This document shows, in pieces, positions 1-8,986 of a stretch of DNA of 18,652 nt. Numbering within the stretch: the first letter of the stretch is position 1; each line of letters starts with the position of its first letter. A program made the position numbers and the translations under genes. Under the pieces are notes generated by a model. That model was not told where the DNA came from. It saw only the letters and a list, made by a program, of their open reading frames with translations, and searched no databases. Origin of the DNA: Thiobacillus sp. (lineage in GTDB: Bacteria; Pseudomonadota; Gammaproteobacteria; Burkholderiales; Thiobacillaceae); the NCBI GenBank assembly GCA_020217265.1, contig JAIWOS010000028.1:1-18652 (forward strand), read 5' to 3'.

Positions 1-264
1 CGTCGGCAGCGTGCGCGAGCCGACGCCGTCGATCAGCAATCGCACCCGCACGCCGCGGCTCGCCGCGCGCACGAGCGCGTCGCGCACGGCGGCGGCACTG
101 GCGTCGGCGTTGAAAATGTAGGTTTCGAGGTGGATTTCCACGCGGGCCGCGTCGAACGCGGCAATCAGCGCGGGAAAGAATTCGGCGCCGTTCTGCAACA
201 GGCGCAGCCGGTTGCCCGGGAGAAATTCGGCGCCGCGCGGTAACAGCCGCCAGCCGCGCGTCAT
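1..264 (-). CDS. clsB: Cardiolipin synthase B, N-terminal part (cut by window edge)
   Basis: The first 88 codons of a phospholipase D-type cardiolipin synthase are visible; the rest lies beyond position 1. The protein starts MTRGWRLLPRGAEFLPGNRL and continues into the typical LLQNGAEFFPALIAAFDAAR and EIHLETYIFNAD segments, then VRVRLLIDGVGS, the usual start of the first PLD domain. The HKD catalytic motifs are outside the window. In the family the enzyme makes cardiolipin from phospholipids at the inner membrane. Its ATG overlaps the stop of the upstream YbhP-like gene by 4 nt (ATGA), the same pairing as ybhP-clsB(ybhO) in E. coli, which supports both calls. ClsB is preferred over ClsA because no N-terminal membrane segments precede the PLD region. 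Confidence 0.85.
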   Translation of the reverse strand, partial: MTRGWRLLPRGAEFLPGNRLRLLQNGAEFFPALIAAFDAARVEIHLETYIFNADASAAAVRDALVRAASRGVRVRLLIDGVGSRTLPT

Positions 265-1013
265 GAGGCAAGCTTGAGCTTGGCGGTGAGCGCGGCGTGG
301 TCGGAGATGCGGTGCCAGGCGTGGCCGGTGTGGACGCGCGCCGCCTGCACCTGGAAACCGCGCACGTAGATGCGGTCGAGCTGGAACACCGGCAGGATCG
401 AGGGATAGCTCTTCGCCGGCTGGCCGTGATGGGTTTCGAACACCTCGGCCAGCCCCAGCTCGTCCTCGAAGAAGCGCCCGGCGCGCACCAGCCAGTCGTT
501 GAAGTCGCCGGCGAGGATGAGCGGCGCCGATTCGGGCACGACGGCGCGGATGCGCGCGGCGATCATCTCAAGCTGGCGCTTGCGGCCGCGCTCGGTGAGC
601 CCGAGGTGGACGTTGATGCAGTGCACCGGCACCGCCACGCCCGGCACCTCGATTTCGCAGTGCAGCATGCCGCGGCTCTCGAAGGCGTGGGCGGAAATGT
701 CCTCGTTTTCCCAGTTGAGGATCTTGTAGCGCGAAAGAATGGCGTTGCCGTGGTGGCCGGTGTCGTAGACGCAGTTCTTGCCGTAGGCGAAGTCGGTGTA
801 GACGTGGCCGGCGAGGAATTCGTGCTGCGGCTTGCCCGGCCAGTGCTGGAAGCGGCTGGCGCGCGCGCCGTGGCTGCCCTGCACTTCCTGCAGGAAAACG
901 ATGTCGGAGCCCAGAAGGCCCAGGCGGTCGCGCAGCTCGTGCACCGTCAGCCGCCGGTTGAATTGCGACAGGCCCTTGTGGATGTTGTAGCTGGCGATGG
1001 AAAGCGCGCTCAT
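261..1013 (-). CDS. ybhP: Endonuclease/exonuclease/phosphatase family protein, YbhP-like
   Basis: A 250-residue protein of the EEP (DNase I-like) fold. The family blocks are visible in order: SYNIHKG near the N-terminus, IVFLQEVQG with the metal-binding Glu, GNAILSRY, CINVHLGL, LILAGDFNDW (Asp/Asn catalytic block), LDRIYVRG and the C-terminal ISDHAALTAKL with the catalytic Asp-His. The chosen ATG at 1013 gives MSALSIASYNIHKG, the normal family start; a longer reading frame continues upstream into the nudB gene and is not believed. It lies 10 nt after nudB and overlaps clsB by 4 nt, so it is probably co-transcribed with clsB. The genetic link to a cardiolipin synthase suggests a phospholipid or phosphodiester substrate, but the real substrate is unknown. 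Confidence 0.85.
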   Translation of the reverse strand: MSALSIASYNIHKGLSQFNRRLTVHELRDRLGLLGSDIVFLQEVQGSHGARASRFQHWPGKPQHEFLAGHVYTDFAYGKNCVYDTGHHGNAILSRYKILNWENEDISAHAFESRGMLHCEIEVPGVAVPVHCINVHLGLTERGRKRQLEMIAARIRAVVPESAPLILAGDFNDWLVRAGRFFEDELGLAEVFETHHGQPAKSYPSILPVFQLDRIYVRGFQVQAARVHTGHAWHRISDHAALTAKLKLAS

Positions 1014-1023
1014 GGCCAGCCGA

Positions 1024-1464
1024 TTATAGGCGCGTCGGCAGCAGGCGGATGGCTTCGGCGTTGGACGGCGAGAAGCAGGCGGCGGCCGCCTGGTCCCAGG
1101 GCAGCCACTGGTAAGCAGTGTGCTCGCGCGGGGCGAGCGTCGGCGCGAGCGGCGCCGGCAGCACAAGGCCGAACACGTGTTCGGTGTTGTGGGTCACGCC
1201 CGGCGCGTAGCGGTGGCGCCAGCGCTCGTAGATTTCGTAGCGGTTCTGGAGGTTCCAGTCGGTCAGGGCGTAGCGTGTCGCGTCGAAGCCGGTTTCCTCG
1301 GCGACTTCGCGGATCGCGGTCTGTGCGAGCGTTTCACCCGCGTTTTGCGAACCCGTGACCGACTGCCAGTAGCCGGGCGCGTCGGCGCGTTCGAGCAGCA
1401 AGACCTGTCCGTCCGCCGTGTGGATGACGACGAGAACGGAGACGGGAGTCTTGAAGGCGGTCAA
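1024..1464 (-). CDS. nudB: Dihydroneopterin triphosphate diphosphatase (Nudix)
   Basis: A 146-residue Nudix hydrolase. The Nudix box is complete: G, five residues, E, seven residues, then REVAEETGF. The start MTAFKTPVSVLVVIHT, the ADAPGYWQSVTGSQ segment and the later TEHVFGLVLP and EHTAYQWLPWDQAAA segments match NudB, which removes pyrophosphate from dihydroneopterin triphosphate in folate synthesis. The start codon is TTG at 1464; it overlaps the stop of the upstream gene by 4 nt (TTGA), which points to translational coupling. A position close to aspS is common for nudB in Beta- and Gammaproteobacteria. The family is clear; the exact substrate rests on family resemblance. Confidence 0.88.
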   Translation of the reverse strand: MTAFKTPVSVLVVIHTADGQVLLLERADAPGYWQSVTGSQNAGETLAQTAIREVAEETGFDATRYALTDWNLQNRYEIYERWRHRYAPGVTHNTEHVFGLVLPAPLAPTLAPREHTAYQWLPWDQAAAACFSPSNAEAIRLLPTRL

Positions 1465-1766
1465 AGAATGCGCGCGGTGAGTGGCCGGCCGTCGAGCATG
1501 AGGGCCAAGAGCCGGTCGATGTTGGGATGCTTGCCGGGGTGGGCGCTCGCGTCCTGCGCGTGTTCGGCGTAGATCGCGAGCCCCTCGGCGGCGGCTTCGG
1601 CGTCGATGGCGCCGTATTTCTGCGCGAGGTAGGCGTACACGCGGAACGACCCCGCGGTGCCGGGGGCGTTGGCGATGGTGGCGACCTCCGCGCCTGCGGC
1701 GTCGGTCAGTACCAGTTTTTCGCCGGCGGCTTCGGGCAGGGTTTTCAGGATGTCGGCAAAGGTCAT
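1461..1766 (-). CDS. Small conserved protein, probably DUF2322 family
   Basis: A 101-residue cytosolic protein without a signal peptide or membrane segment, beginning MTFADILKTLPEAAGEKLVL and ending GRPLTARIL. I recognise the type as one found between aspS and nudB in betaproteobacteria and believe it belongs to DUF2322, which has no known function; the family name is from memory. The ATG at 1766 is preceded by GAGGAT at a suitable distance. The gene is coupled to nudB by a 4-nt overlap and follows aspS after a 91-nt spacer with a long inverted repeat. Nothing visible (metal motif, nucleotide loop) suggests a function. Confidence 0.7.
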   Translation of the reverse strand: MTFADILKTLPEAAGEKLVLTDAAGAEVATIANAPGTAGSFRVYAYLAQKYGAIDAEAAAEGLAIYAEHAQDASAHPGKHPNIDRLLALMLDGRPLTARIL

Positions 1767-1780
1767 TTCAGAATCCTCGA

Positions 1781-1851
1781 TCCGCGAAGGACGCGAAGGC
1801 GCGCGCAGTCAAAACCCGCTTTTCTTCGTGTTCCTTCGCGTCCTTTGCGGA
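1781..1851. repeat. REP-like inverted repeat in the aspS 3' spacer
   Basis: Two 19-nt arms, 1781-1799 and 1833-1851, are reverse complements with one mismatch and a 33-nt loop. They carry the CGAAGGACGCGAAGG type of sequence that I know as a dispersed palindrome in several proteobacterial genomes. It fills nearly the whole spacer between aspS and the next gene. No T-run follows the hairpin in the direction of transcription, so it is not a standard intrinsic terminator; it may stabilise mRNA ends or be a mobile REP/BIME-type unit. Confidence 0.7.
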
Positions 1852-1857
1852 TAAAAA

Positions 1858-3651
<1,794 letters not shown>

Positions 3652-3661
3652 GGTGCTTTTC

Positions 3662-4264
3662 CTATGGTGTGCCGGAACGAACGTCGCTGCTGGCGACGCC
3701 CATCGAGACGATGTATTTGAGCGCGCGATCGACCGGCAGGTCGAGGTCGATCGTGTCGCTTTTCTTCACGTAAAAATAAAACCCGTTGACCGGGCTGGGC
3801 GTAGTCGGGATGAACACCGCCACGTGCTCGTCCGGCAGCTTCGCCAGCACCTCGGCGGGCACGTTGGTCTGGAACGCCAGCGACCACGCCTGCGGATGCG
3901 GATAGCGCACCAGCAGCACCTTGCGGAAGGCATGGCCGTTGCCCGACAGCAGCGTGTCCGACACCTGCTTGACGCTGCCGTAGATCGATTTCACCACGGG
4001 AATGCGCGCCAGCAGCGCCTCGGTCCAGTCGATCAGCTTCTGGCCGAAAAAATTGGCGGCGAATACCCCGGTGAGGAGGATCACCAGCGCGGTGAGGATG
4101 ACGCCCAGGCCGGGAACGCGCACGCCCAGCCAGGCCTCGGGCTGCCATTCGACCGGTAGCAGGGTGAGGCTCTGATCGAGCGTGCCGATCAACAGGTCGA
4201 GCACCCACAGCGTGATGCCGAGCGGCACCCAGATCAGCAGGCCGGTGATGAAATAGCGCTTCAT
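3662..4264 (-). CDS. DUF502 family inner-membrane protein
   Basis: A 200-residue membrane protein beginning [20 protein letters not shown], the hallmark DUF502 start. Two transmembrane segments are visible in the first ~80 residues ([20 protein letters not shown] and [20 protein letters not shown]). A soluble part with the family motifs [28 protein letters not shown] and [17 protein letters not shown] follows. Function is unknown. I chose the ATG at 4264. A TTG five codons upstream (4279) lies in the T-run of a terminator-like hairpin and has no good ribosome site. The gene runs directly into aspS, an arrangement common in betaproteobacteria. Confidence 0.9.
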   Translation of the reverse strand: MKRYFITGLLIWVPLGITLWVLDLLIGTLDQSLTLLPVEWQPEAWLGVRVPGLGVILTALVILLTGVFAANFFGQKLIDWTEALLARIPVVKSIYGSVKQVSDTLLSGNGHAFRKVLLVRYPHPQAWSLAFQTNVPAEVLAKLPDEHVAVFIPTTPSPVNGFYFYVKKSDTIDLDLPVDRALKYIVSMGVASSDVRSGTP

Positions 4265-4276
4265 GCGGGGCTTGGG

Positions 4277-4314
4277 CAAAAACGAAGAAGCGGACGGCTC
4301 GCACCGCCCGCTTC
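4277..4314 (-). terminator. Hairpin plus T-run between fmdB and the DUF502 gene
   Basis: On the minus strand an 11-bp stem (arms 4304-4314 and 4287-4297, one G-T pair, 6-nt loop) is followed by TTCGTTTTTG. It lies 18 nt after the fmdB stop. It probably ends or attenuates fmdB transcription, so the DUF502-aspS genes may depend on leaky read-through or on a promoter I could not identify. Confidence 0.65.
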
Positions 4315-4332
4315 CCGGTCAGGCCCGTTTTT

Positions 4333-4590
4333 TCAGTTACACGCGGGGCAGGCGCCCGTGCCGCAGGCGTGCGAAGGCGCGTCGGACTTGGATTCCGCGG
4401 GCTTGCCGCCGTTTTTGAAATCGGTGGCGTACCAGCCCGTGCCCTTGAGCGCGAAACCGGCGGCGGTGAGCTGCTTGGCGTATTCGGCCTTGCCGCACGA
4501 CGGGCACACCGTCAGCGGGGCATCGGACACTTTTTGCATTTCGTCCGCGGCGTGGCCGCAGGCACTGCATTTGTAAGCGTAGATCGGCAT
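4333..4590 (-). CDS. FmdB-family zinc ribbon protein
   Basis: An 85-residue protein starting MPIYAYKCSACGHAADEMQK with a second CPSCGK pair about 20 residues later: the four-cysteine zinc ribbon of the FmdB regulatory family (CxxC...CxxC). GTGWYATDFKN follows, as usual for the family, and the tail has further cysteines (ACGTGACPACN). Role unknown; the name comes from a putative regulator of formamidase or methanol genes and should not be taken as function. The ATG at 4590 has a GGAGA ribosome site, and a good sigma70-type promoter lies just upstream. In betaproteobacteria this gene commonly heads the cluster with DUF502 and aspS, as here. Confidence 0.92.
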   Translation of the reverse strand: MPIYAYKCSACGHAADEMQKVSDAPLTVCPSCGKAEYAKQLTAAGFALKGTGWYATDFKNGGKPAESKSDAPSHACGTGACPACN

Positions 4591-4621
4591 GAAATTTCTC
4601 CGACAATCAAGAAGTTGCGCA

Positions 4622-4651
4622 ATTATACCCGGGGTGCCGGCGAGAACCCAA
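4622..4651 (-). promoter_or_regulatory. Sigma70-type promoter of fmdB
   Basis: The minus strand reads TTGGGT (4651-4646), 18 nt, then a perfect TATAAT (4627-4622), 31 nt before the fmdB ATG. The spacer has the extended GGG before -10 rather than TG. It is the best promoter match in the left region and likely drives fmdB and, through the leaky hairpin, the genes after it. Confidence 0.6.
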
Positions 4652-4677
4652 GCGCGCCACGGCGCAAGGCCCCGGCG

Positions 4678-6717
4678 TTACCAGGCAAAACTCAGGCTGC
4701 CGTAGACGCGGCGGCTGAAGAGGTTGGTGTCGCGGAACTCGCGGTAATCCGGCCCCAGATTCTGCCCGACCAGCGCGGCCTCGACCTGGCGGCCCTGCCA
4801 GGTCCAGCGGCGCGCCACGCGGGCGTCCACGCGGGTGAAGGCGGCGGTGTCGTCGCCTTCGGACAGCCAGCGCTGGGCATCGCTCTTCTGCACGAACAGG
4901 CTGCTCTCCCAGCCGCCGCCCAGGCGGTAGCTGGCGAGCAGGCCGAGGCTGTTGCGCGGCGAGGAGAGGGGAATGTCGACGGTAAAGGTGCGACGCACGG
5001 TGTCCGCCGTGACGAACACGCGGGCGTAATGGGCATGAATGTCGAGATTGCGCAGCGGCCGCCAGCGCAGCTGGAGTTCGCCCCCCTGCGAGTCGACCGT
5101 GCCGATGTTGGCCGACTTGAATTCATTGGGACGGTAAGGCACGCCACCGATGAGGAAATCCGGCGTGGCGTAGTTGTCGCGCAGCTGGCCGATGAAGTCG
5201 TCGATGTGGTCGCGGAACAGCCGCAGATCGATATCCAGCCGCGCCTCCGGCCACTGGCCGATGTAGCCGATTTCGCGCGACAGCACGCGTTCGGGTTTGA
5301 GTCCGTCCGAAGGCACGGTCACGGCATCGTACAGGGCACCGGATTGCAGACGGATCACCTCATTGCCCTCCTGCTCGAAGAAGGTCGGCGAGCGGTACGC
5401 GCGCGATACGCCGATCCGGATCGTCTGCCCCGGCTTCAAGGTGTAATTGGCCGCGATGCGCGGCGATACGTCGGTAGCGGTGAAGTAATGATGTTCGAGC
5501 ATGGCGCCGCCCTGCAGCAGCAGGTCGTGCCGCGGGCGCCATTCGAGGTTGCCGAAAACCCGCATCATGTCGCCGTCCAGGGTTTTCGCGCTGCCGTAGT
5601 TCTGCGGGCTTTTCACGGTTTCGCGGCGGGCTTCGGCACCCCACACGACGCGCAGGTCGGGTCGCCACTGCTCGTTGACCTGGAGTTCGATATTGCTGCG
5701 CGTCTGTAACAGGTATTGGTCGACGCCCACGTAACCGACACCCGCGCCGACATCGACGAGCCGGTCGGCGTCGAAGCGGTTGCGCGTGTGATACGCCTGC
5801 ACCCGCCACTCGCGCCGGGCCGATTCCACCCGGTGCCAGGCCAGCTGCAGATAGAACGCGCGCGAATCCTGGTGCCGGGGTTCCAGGCTGGGCAGACCGT
5901 TGTCCCGGCCGGCCGCCCAATCGCCGTGCGAAACGCCGAACTGGCCGCTCAGGCTGGAATCGGGGGCAAGCTGCCAGTCTGCCCGGCCGTTGGCGAAATA
6001 GGTCTTGCTCGCCTCGAAGTAGCGTCCGTTGTCGTTGCTGACCGGCGGCTTGTAATCGACATCGCGTTCGAAGCGGTCGCGTTGCTGCGCCGAGACGGTC
6101 AGTCGGTAGCGCAGCAGGCTGTCGCCGCCGCCGTGGCGCGCCAGCAGGCCGCGCATGTCCTGCTCGCCGAGCTGCGCCGACAGCAGCGTGCCGGCCGCCT
6201 GGGCGGCCGTTTTCGTGATGATGTTGATGACCGCGGCAAAGGCATTGGCGCCATGGATCGCGGCGTTGGGGCCGCGGATCACCTCGATGCGCTCGATATC
6301 CTCGATCGCGAGCGGCAGATCGGCCCAGTACACCGCACCGTAATGCGGGCTGTAGATCGAGCGGCCGTCGATCAACACCTGGAAGCGCCGCGAATAGGCG
6401 TCGCCCAGGCCGTGGTAACCGGCGGCCCAGGTGTTGTCGCGGGTGTACGCCACCGAAAACCCGGGCACCAGACGCAGCAGATCGGGAATGTCGCGAAAGC
6501 CCGAGGCGCGGATCATGTCCTGGTCGATGACGGTGACGGCCGCGGGGGCCTCGTTCAAGGGTTGCGACAGGCGCGACGCCGACAGCACGACGGGCAGGTC
6601 GTCGAGAAAATTCGATTCCGTCGTCTCGGCACGCGCGCCGCCGGCGAACGCCAGCGCACCGCTCAACAGCAGTGCGCCAGGCAAAAGCCTGCGGCGGGGA
6701 AAATCAGCAAGATTCAA
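4678..6717 (-). CDS. TonB-dependent outer-membrane receptor
   Basis: A 679-residue protein. It has a signal peptide (PRRRLLPGALLLSGALAFAG, cleavage near GARA-ETTES), a TonB-box-like stretch LPVVLSASR, and a plug domain (about 45-160: PAAVTVIDQDMIRASGFRDI, PDLLRLVPGFSVAY, VLIDGRSIY, IEVIRGPNAAIHGANAFAAV, INIITK). A ~500-residue beta-barrel follows, ending in the aromatic YGSLSFAW needed for outer-membrane assembly. Such receptors import ferric siderophores, cobalamin or other scarce ligands; nothing here fixes the substrate and no transporter genes are adjacent. The reading frame offers no ATG near its 5' end; the best start is TTG at 6717, which gives a clean signal peptide. The mobile element is inserted 81 nt upstream, so any native promoter or read-through from ssb may have been cut off. 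Confidence 0.93.
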   Translation of the reverse strand: MNLADFPRRRLLPGALLLSGALAFAGGARAETTESNFLDDLPVVLSASRLSQPLNEAPAAVTVIDQDMIRASGFRDIPDLLRLVPGFSVAYTRDNTWAAGYHGLGDAYSRRFQVLIDGRSIYSPHYGAVYWADLPLAIEDIERIEVIRGPNAAIHGANAFAAVINIITKTAAQAAGTLLSAQLGEQDMRGLLARHGGGDSLLRYRLTVSAQQRDRFERDVDYKPPVSNDNGRYFEASKTYFANGRADWQLAPDSSLSGQFGVSHGDWAAGRDNGLPSLEPRHQDSRAFYLQLAWHRVESARREWRVQAYHTRNRFDADRLVDVGAGVGYVGVDQYLLQTRSNIELQVNEQWRPDLRVVWGAEARRETVKSPQNYGSAKTLDGDMMRVFGNLEWRPRHDLLLQGGAMLEHHYFTATDVSPRIAANYTLKPGQTIRIGVSRAYRSPTFFEQEGNEVIRLQSGALYDAVTVPSDGLKPERVLSREIGYIGQWPEARLDIDLRLFRDHIDDFIGQLRDNYATPDFLIGGVPYRPNEFKSANIGTVDSQGGELQLRWRPLRNLDIHAHYARVFVTADTVRRTFTVDIPLSSPRNSLGLLASYRLGGGWESSLFVQKSDAQRWLSEGDDTAAFTRVDARVARRWTWQGRQVEAALVGQNLGPDYREFRDTNLFSRRVYGSLSFAW

Positions 6718-6798
6718 GGCTGGTTGGCGCGCATCAGCGCGCGCGACGATCAGAACATGCCGGTATTACGGCAACAACGATGGCGCGCTTCAGGGTTT
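6718..6798. other. Residual ssb-TonB receptor spacer (chromosomal)
   Basis: About 80 nt between the orphaned ssb stop (TAA at 6800-6798 on the minus strand) and the receptor start. Before insertion this would have been the ssb downstream spacer. I see no convincing promoter or terminator in it. Confidence 0.5.
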
Positions 6799-6806
6799 TA
6801 GAACGG
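6799..6806 (-). repeat. Attachment-site core, distal copy (orphaned ssb end)
   Basis: TAGAACGG; on the minus strand CCGTTCTA followed by AAA, which reads Pro-Phe-stop (CCG TTC TAA). It is the same as the end of ssb except for the third stop base (TAA here, TAG at 18508). It marks where the original ssb end was left after insertion. Confidence 0.8.
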
Positions 6807-6807
6807 T

Positions 6808-6832
6808 TGTACGGAACAAAACATGTAAACAA
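6808..6832 (-). repeat. Left terminal inverted repeat
   Basis: Read on the minus strand it starts TTGTTTACA and ends GTACA. Against the right-end copy (18481-18505, plus strand) 17 of 25 positions agree, including the shared TT-TTTACA, TTT, TT and GTA-A blocks. The two copies face each other as terminal inverted repeats directly inside the 8-bp core. They are probable recombinase-binding arms. Confidence 0.7.
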
Positions 6833-6922
6833 CCTTGTGTGTGTTAGTAGGCACGGCCATCTCCATCAAAGTCTAGCTATCAAGTCGTAAACAAATCGGC
6901 GTTCTGGCAAGGGTTGTTTACA
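6824..6922. repeat. Left subterminal repeat cluster (three GTAAACAA units)
   Basis: The motif occurs at 6824-6832 (TGTAAACAA), 6886-6894 (CGTAAACAA) and inverted at 6914-6922 (TTGTTTACA). The first and third units form a perfect 11-bp inverted repeat (6824-6834 with 6912-6922). This AT-richer patch lies between the element edge and the methyltransferase gene. It may serve as accessory recombinase arms, as operators for hsdMS, or both. Confidence 0.65.
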
Positions 6923-7012
6923 ATCCGACCCAGCTAGGCTACCTGAAACATAACGCCAGTATACCCGCCGAACCACGTGTGCTTGAAGGCGCAAGAGGCC
7001 ATAAGAACCATC

Positions 7013-8986
7013 ATGACAGAACAAGCTTCTCTCGCCTTAGGCACTAAGCCAACCGCCGTCATCGTCCAGCAAGGAAAAGTGCTGGATTTCATCGACGGCC
7101 GGACGCAGCGCGAGGAAACCCCGGAAGAATACGTTCGCCAAGAAATCGCCAAGTCATTGGTACGCGAATATGGCTATCCGAAGAGGGGCATCGCAGTCGA
7201 ATTCACACTTCGCGTTGGCAGCCGCAAGCCCCGAGCCGACCTGGTGATCTTTGCTACCGAGGCAGATCACGCGCAGGACAAGGCCTTCATCGTGGTCGAG
7301 TGCAAAGCGAAGAACGTAAAGTCCAGCGACCGCAAGGAAGGCGTTGGGCAACTGCACAGCTACCTATCCTCCTGCCCCAACACCCAGTACGGGATGTGGA
7401 CCAACGGGCTGGAACGCTTCTGCTACCGCAAAGTTGTCAAAGACGGGCAGATCACATTCGAAGAAATCCCTGACCTGCCGAGCTTCGGCCACTCTGGAGA
7501 GGACGCCGAGCGGCCACGCTTTGACCAACTGAAGCCTGCTTCTTCCGACGCACTGCTGTTCGCCTTCCGCCGTTGCCATAACTACATCGCCGGCAACCAA
7601 GGCCTGCAGAAGCCGGAAGCCTTCTGGGAGCTACTGAAGCTCATCTTCTGCAAGATCCACGATGAGCGCGATTCACGAGACGTTGAGTTCTATGCCGGCG
7701 CAAATGAGCGCAGCGGGATAAACGGCCCTCTCAAGGTCAAAGGGCGTATTGACAAGCTTTTCGCCGAGGTGAAAAAGGACTACCCGACGATCTTTCCCGC
7801 CACCGAGGCAATCGGCCTGAATCCCCCCGTGCTGGCCTATCTCGTCAGCCAATTGCAGATGTATTCGCTTCTGGAGTCCGATGTCGACGTTAAGGGCCAC
7901 GCTTATGAGGAAATCGTTGGCGCCAACCTGCGCGGCGACCGGGGTGAGTTCTTCACTCCGCGCAATGTCTGCAACATGGCTGTCGCCATGCTTGACCCGG
8001 GAGAGAGCCAGCTGATCCTCGACCCGGCGTGCGGCACGGGAGGCTTCCTCATCGCAGCCATGAACCGCGTCATCGAGAAGATTCGCCGTGCGGAAATTGA
8101 GCGCTGGAAAGGCGATCTCGACCGCGCCGAACCGCGCGTACAGGACCGTATCAAGAAGTTCGCCGGCAACTACATCGTAGGCATCGACTTTAACCCCAAC
8201 CTCGTCAAGGCCAGCAAGATGAACATGGTCATGAATAACGACGGGGCGGGAGGCCTATATCAGGCCAACTCGCTTGCCAGCTCGGCAACCTGGGAAGAGG
8301 GGCTGCGGCAGCGCGAGCTGTTCGGCAAGGTGGATATGATCTTCACCAACCCGCCTTTCGGTTCCAAGATTCCCATCGACGACCCAGCCATCCTGGAGAA
8401 GTTCGACCTTGGCCACTCCTGGAGCTTCGACGCCGACACCGACACCTGGACAAAGACCTCTGGCATCCAGAAGTCCCAGCCGCCGGAGATCCTGTTCATC
8501 GAGCGCTGCATCCAGTTCCTGAAGCCCGGCACTGGCCGGGTAGCAATGGTGCTACCAGACGGTATCCTCGGCTCACCCGGCCTGGGATATGTGCGCGAGT
8601 GGATTCTGACCCACACCCGCGTGCTGGCGTCAGTCGATCTGCACCCGGACACCTTTCAGCCGAGTGTCAGCGTGCAAACCAGCGTACTGGTGCTGCAGCG
8701 CAAGACAGATGAGGAAGTGGCTCTGGAAAGGGCCGCCGGCAGGAAGAACGATTACAGCATCTTCATGGCCGTAGCCAATCACGTCGGCCACGACAAACGT
8801 GGCAACAAGACCTATGTGCGCGACAAGAAGGGTAACGAAATCGTCGAAGAAATAGAGGAGACGTCCAAAGAGTACGACCACGGCAAGCCCGTCTACAAGA
8901 AGCAAAAAACCCTGCGCAAGGTAGTGGATGACAATACCCTGCAAATTGCCCAGGCATTCAGAAAATGGCTATCAGAGCAAGACTAA
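7013..8986 (+). CDS. Fused restriction nuclease / N6-adenine DNA methyltransferase (HsdM-like RM subunit)
   Basis: A 657-residue protein. N-terminal PD-(D/E)xK nuclease of HsdR-N type: Asp76 in KPRADLVIF, Glu96-x-Lys98 in FIVVECKAK, then QLHSY (113-117), the QxxxY motif of type I nucleases; all catalytic positions are intact. A helical linker (~150-300) precedes an HsdM-type gamma-class adenine methyltransferase with DPACGTGGF (337-345, SAM binding) and NPPFG (446-450, catalytic). No SF2 helicase/translocase motifs are present and no HsdR gene is in the window. With the adjacent S subunit this resembles BcgI-type (type IIB) or other translocase-less type I-derived systems. The ATG at 7013 is preferred; GTG at 6977 would add 12 residues without family likeness. 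Base composition is visibly less GC-rich than the flanking chromosome. Confidence 0.88.
   Translation: MTEQASLALGTKPTAVIVQQGKVLDFIDGRTQREETPEEYVRQEIAKSLVREYGYPKRGIAVEFTLRVGSRKPRADLVIFATEADHAQDKAFIVVECKAKNVKSSDRKEGVGQLHSYLSSCPNTQYGMWTNGLERFCYRKVVKDGQITFEEIPDLPSFGHSGEDAERPRFDQLKPASSDALLFAFRRCHNYIAGNQGLQKPEAFWELLKLIFCKIHDERDSRDVEFYAGANERSGINGPLKVKGRIDKLFAEVKKDYPTIFPATEAIGLNPPVLAYLVSQLQMYSLLESDVDVKGHAYEEIVGANLRGDRGEFFTPRNVCNMAVAMLDPGESQLILDPACGTGGFLIAAMNRVIEKIRRAEIERWKGDLDRAEPRVQDRIKKFAGNYIVGIDFNPNLVKASKMNMVMNNDGAGGLYQANSLASSATWEEGLRQRELFGKVDMIFTNPPFGSKIPIDDPAILEKFDLGHSWSFDADTDTWTKTSGIQKSQPPEILFIERCIQFLKPGTGRVAMVLPDGILGSPGLGYVREWILTHTRVLASVDLHPDTFQPSVSVQTSVLVLQRKTDEEVALERAAGRKNDYSIFMAVANHVGHDKRGNKTYVRDKKGNEIVEEIEETSKEYDHGKPVYKKQKTLRKVVDDNTLQIAQAFRKWLSEQD

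Noticed and set aside
1022..1028. TATAAT between nudB and the ybhP-like gene (minus strand)
   Set aside because: There is no -35 partner at a proper distance and it is too close to the ATG; probably chance.
1781..1851. aspS intrinsic terminator
   Set aside because: The hairpin is not followed by a T-run on the minus strand, and the long loop does not fit.
4369..6801. Long plus-strand frames opposite the TonB receptor (446 and 361 residues)
   Set aside because: They mirror the receptor gene, have no recognisable domains, and the minus-strand receptor is certain.
6977..7012. GTG start of the methyltransferase gene at 6977
   Set aside because: The added 12 residues look like non-coding sequence; the ATG at 7013 gives the usual type of N-terminus.
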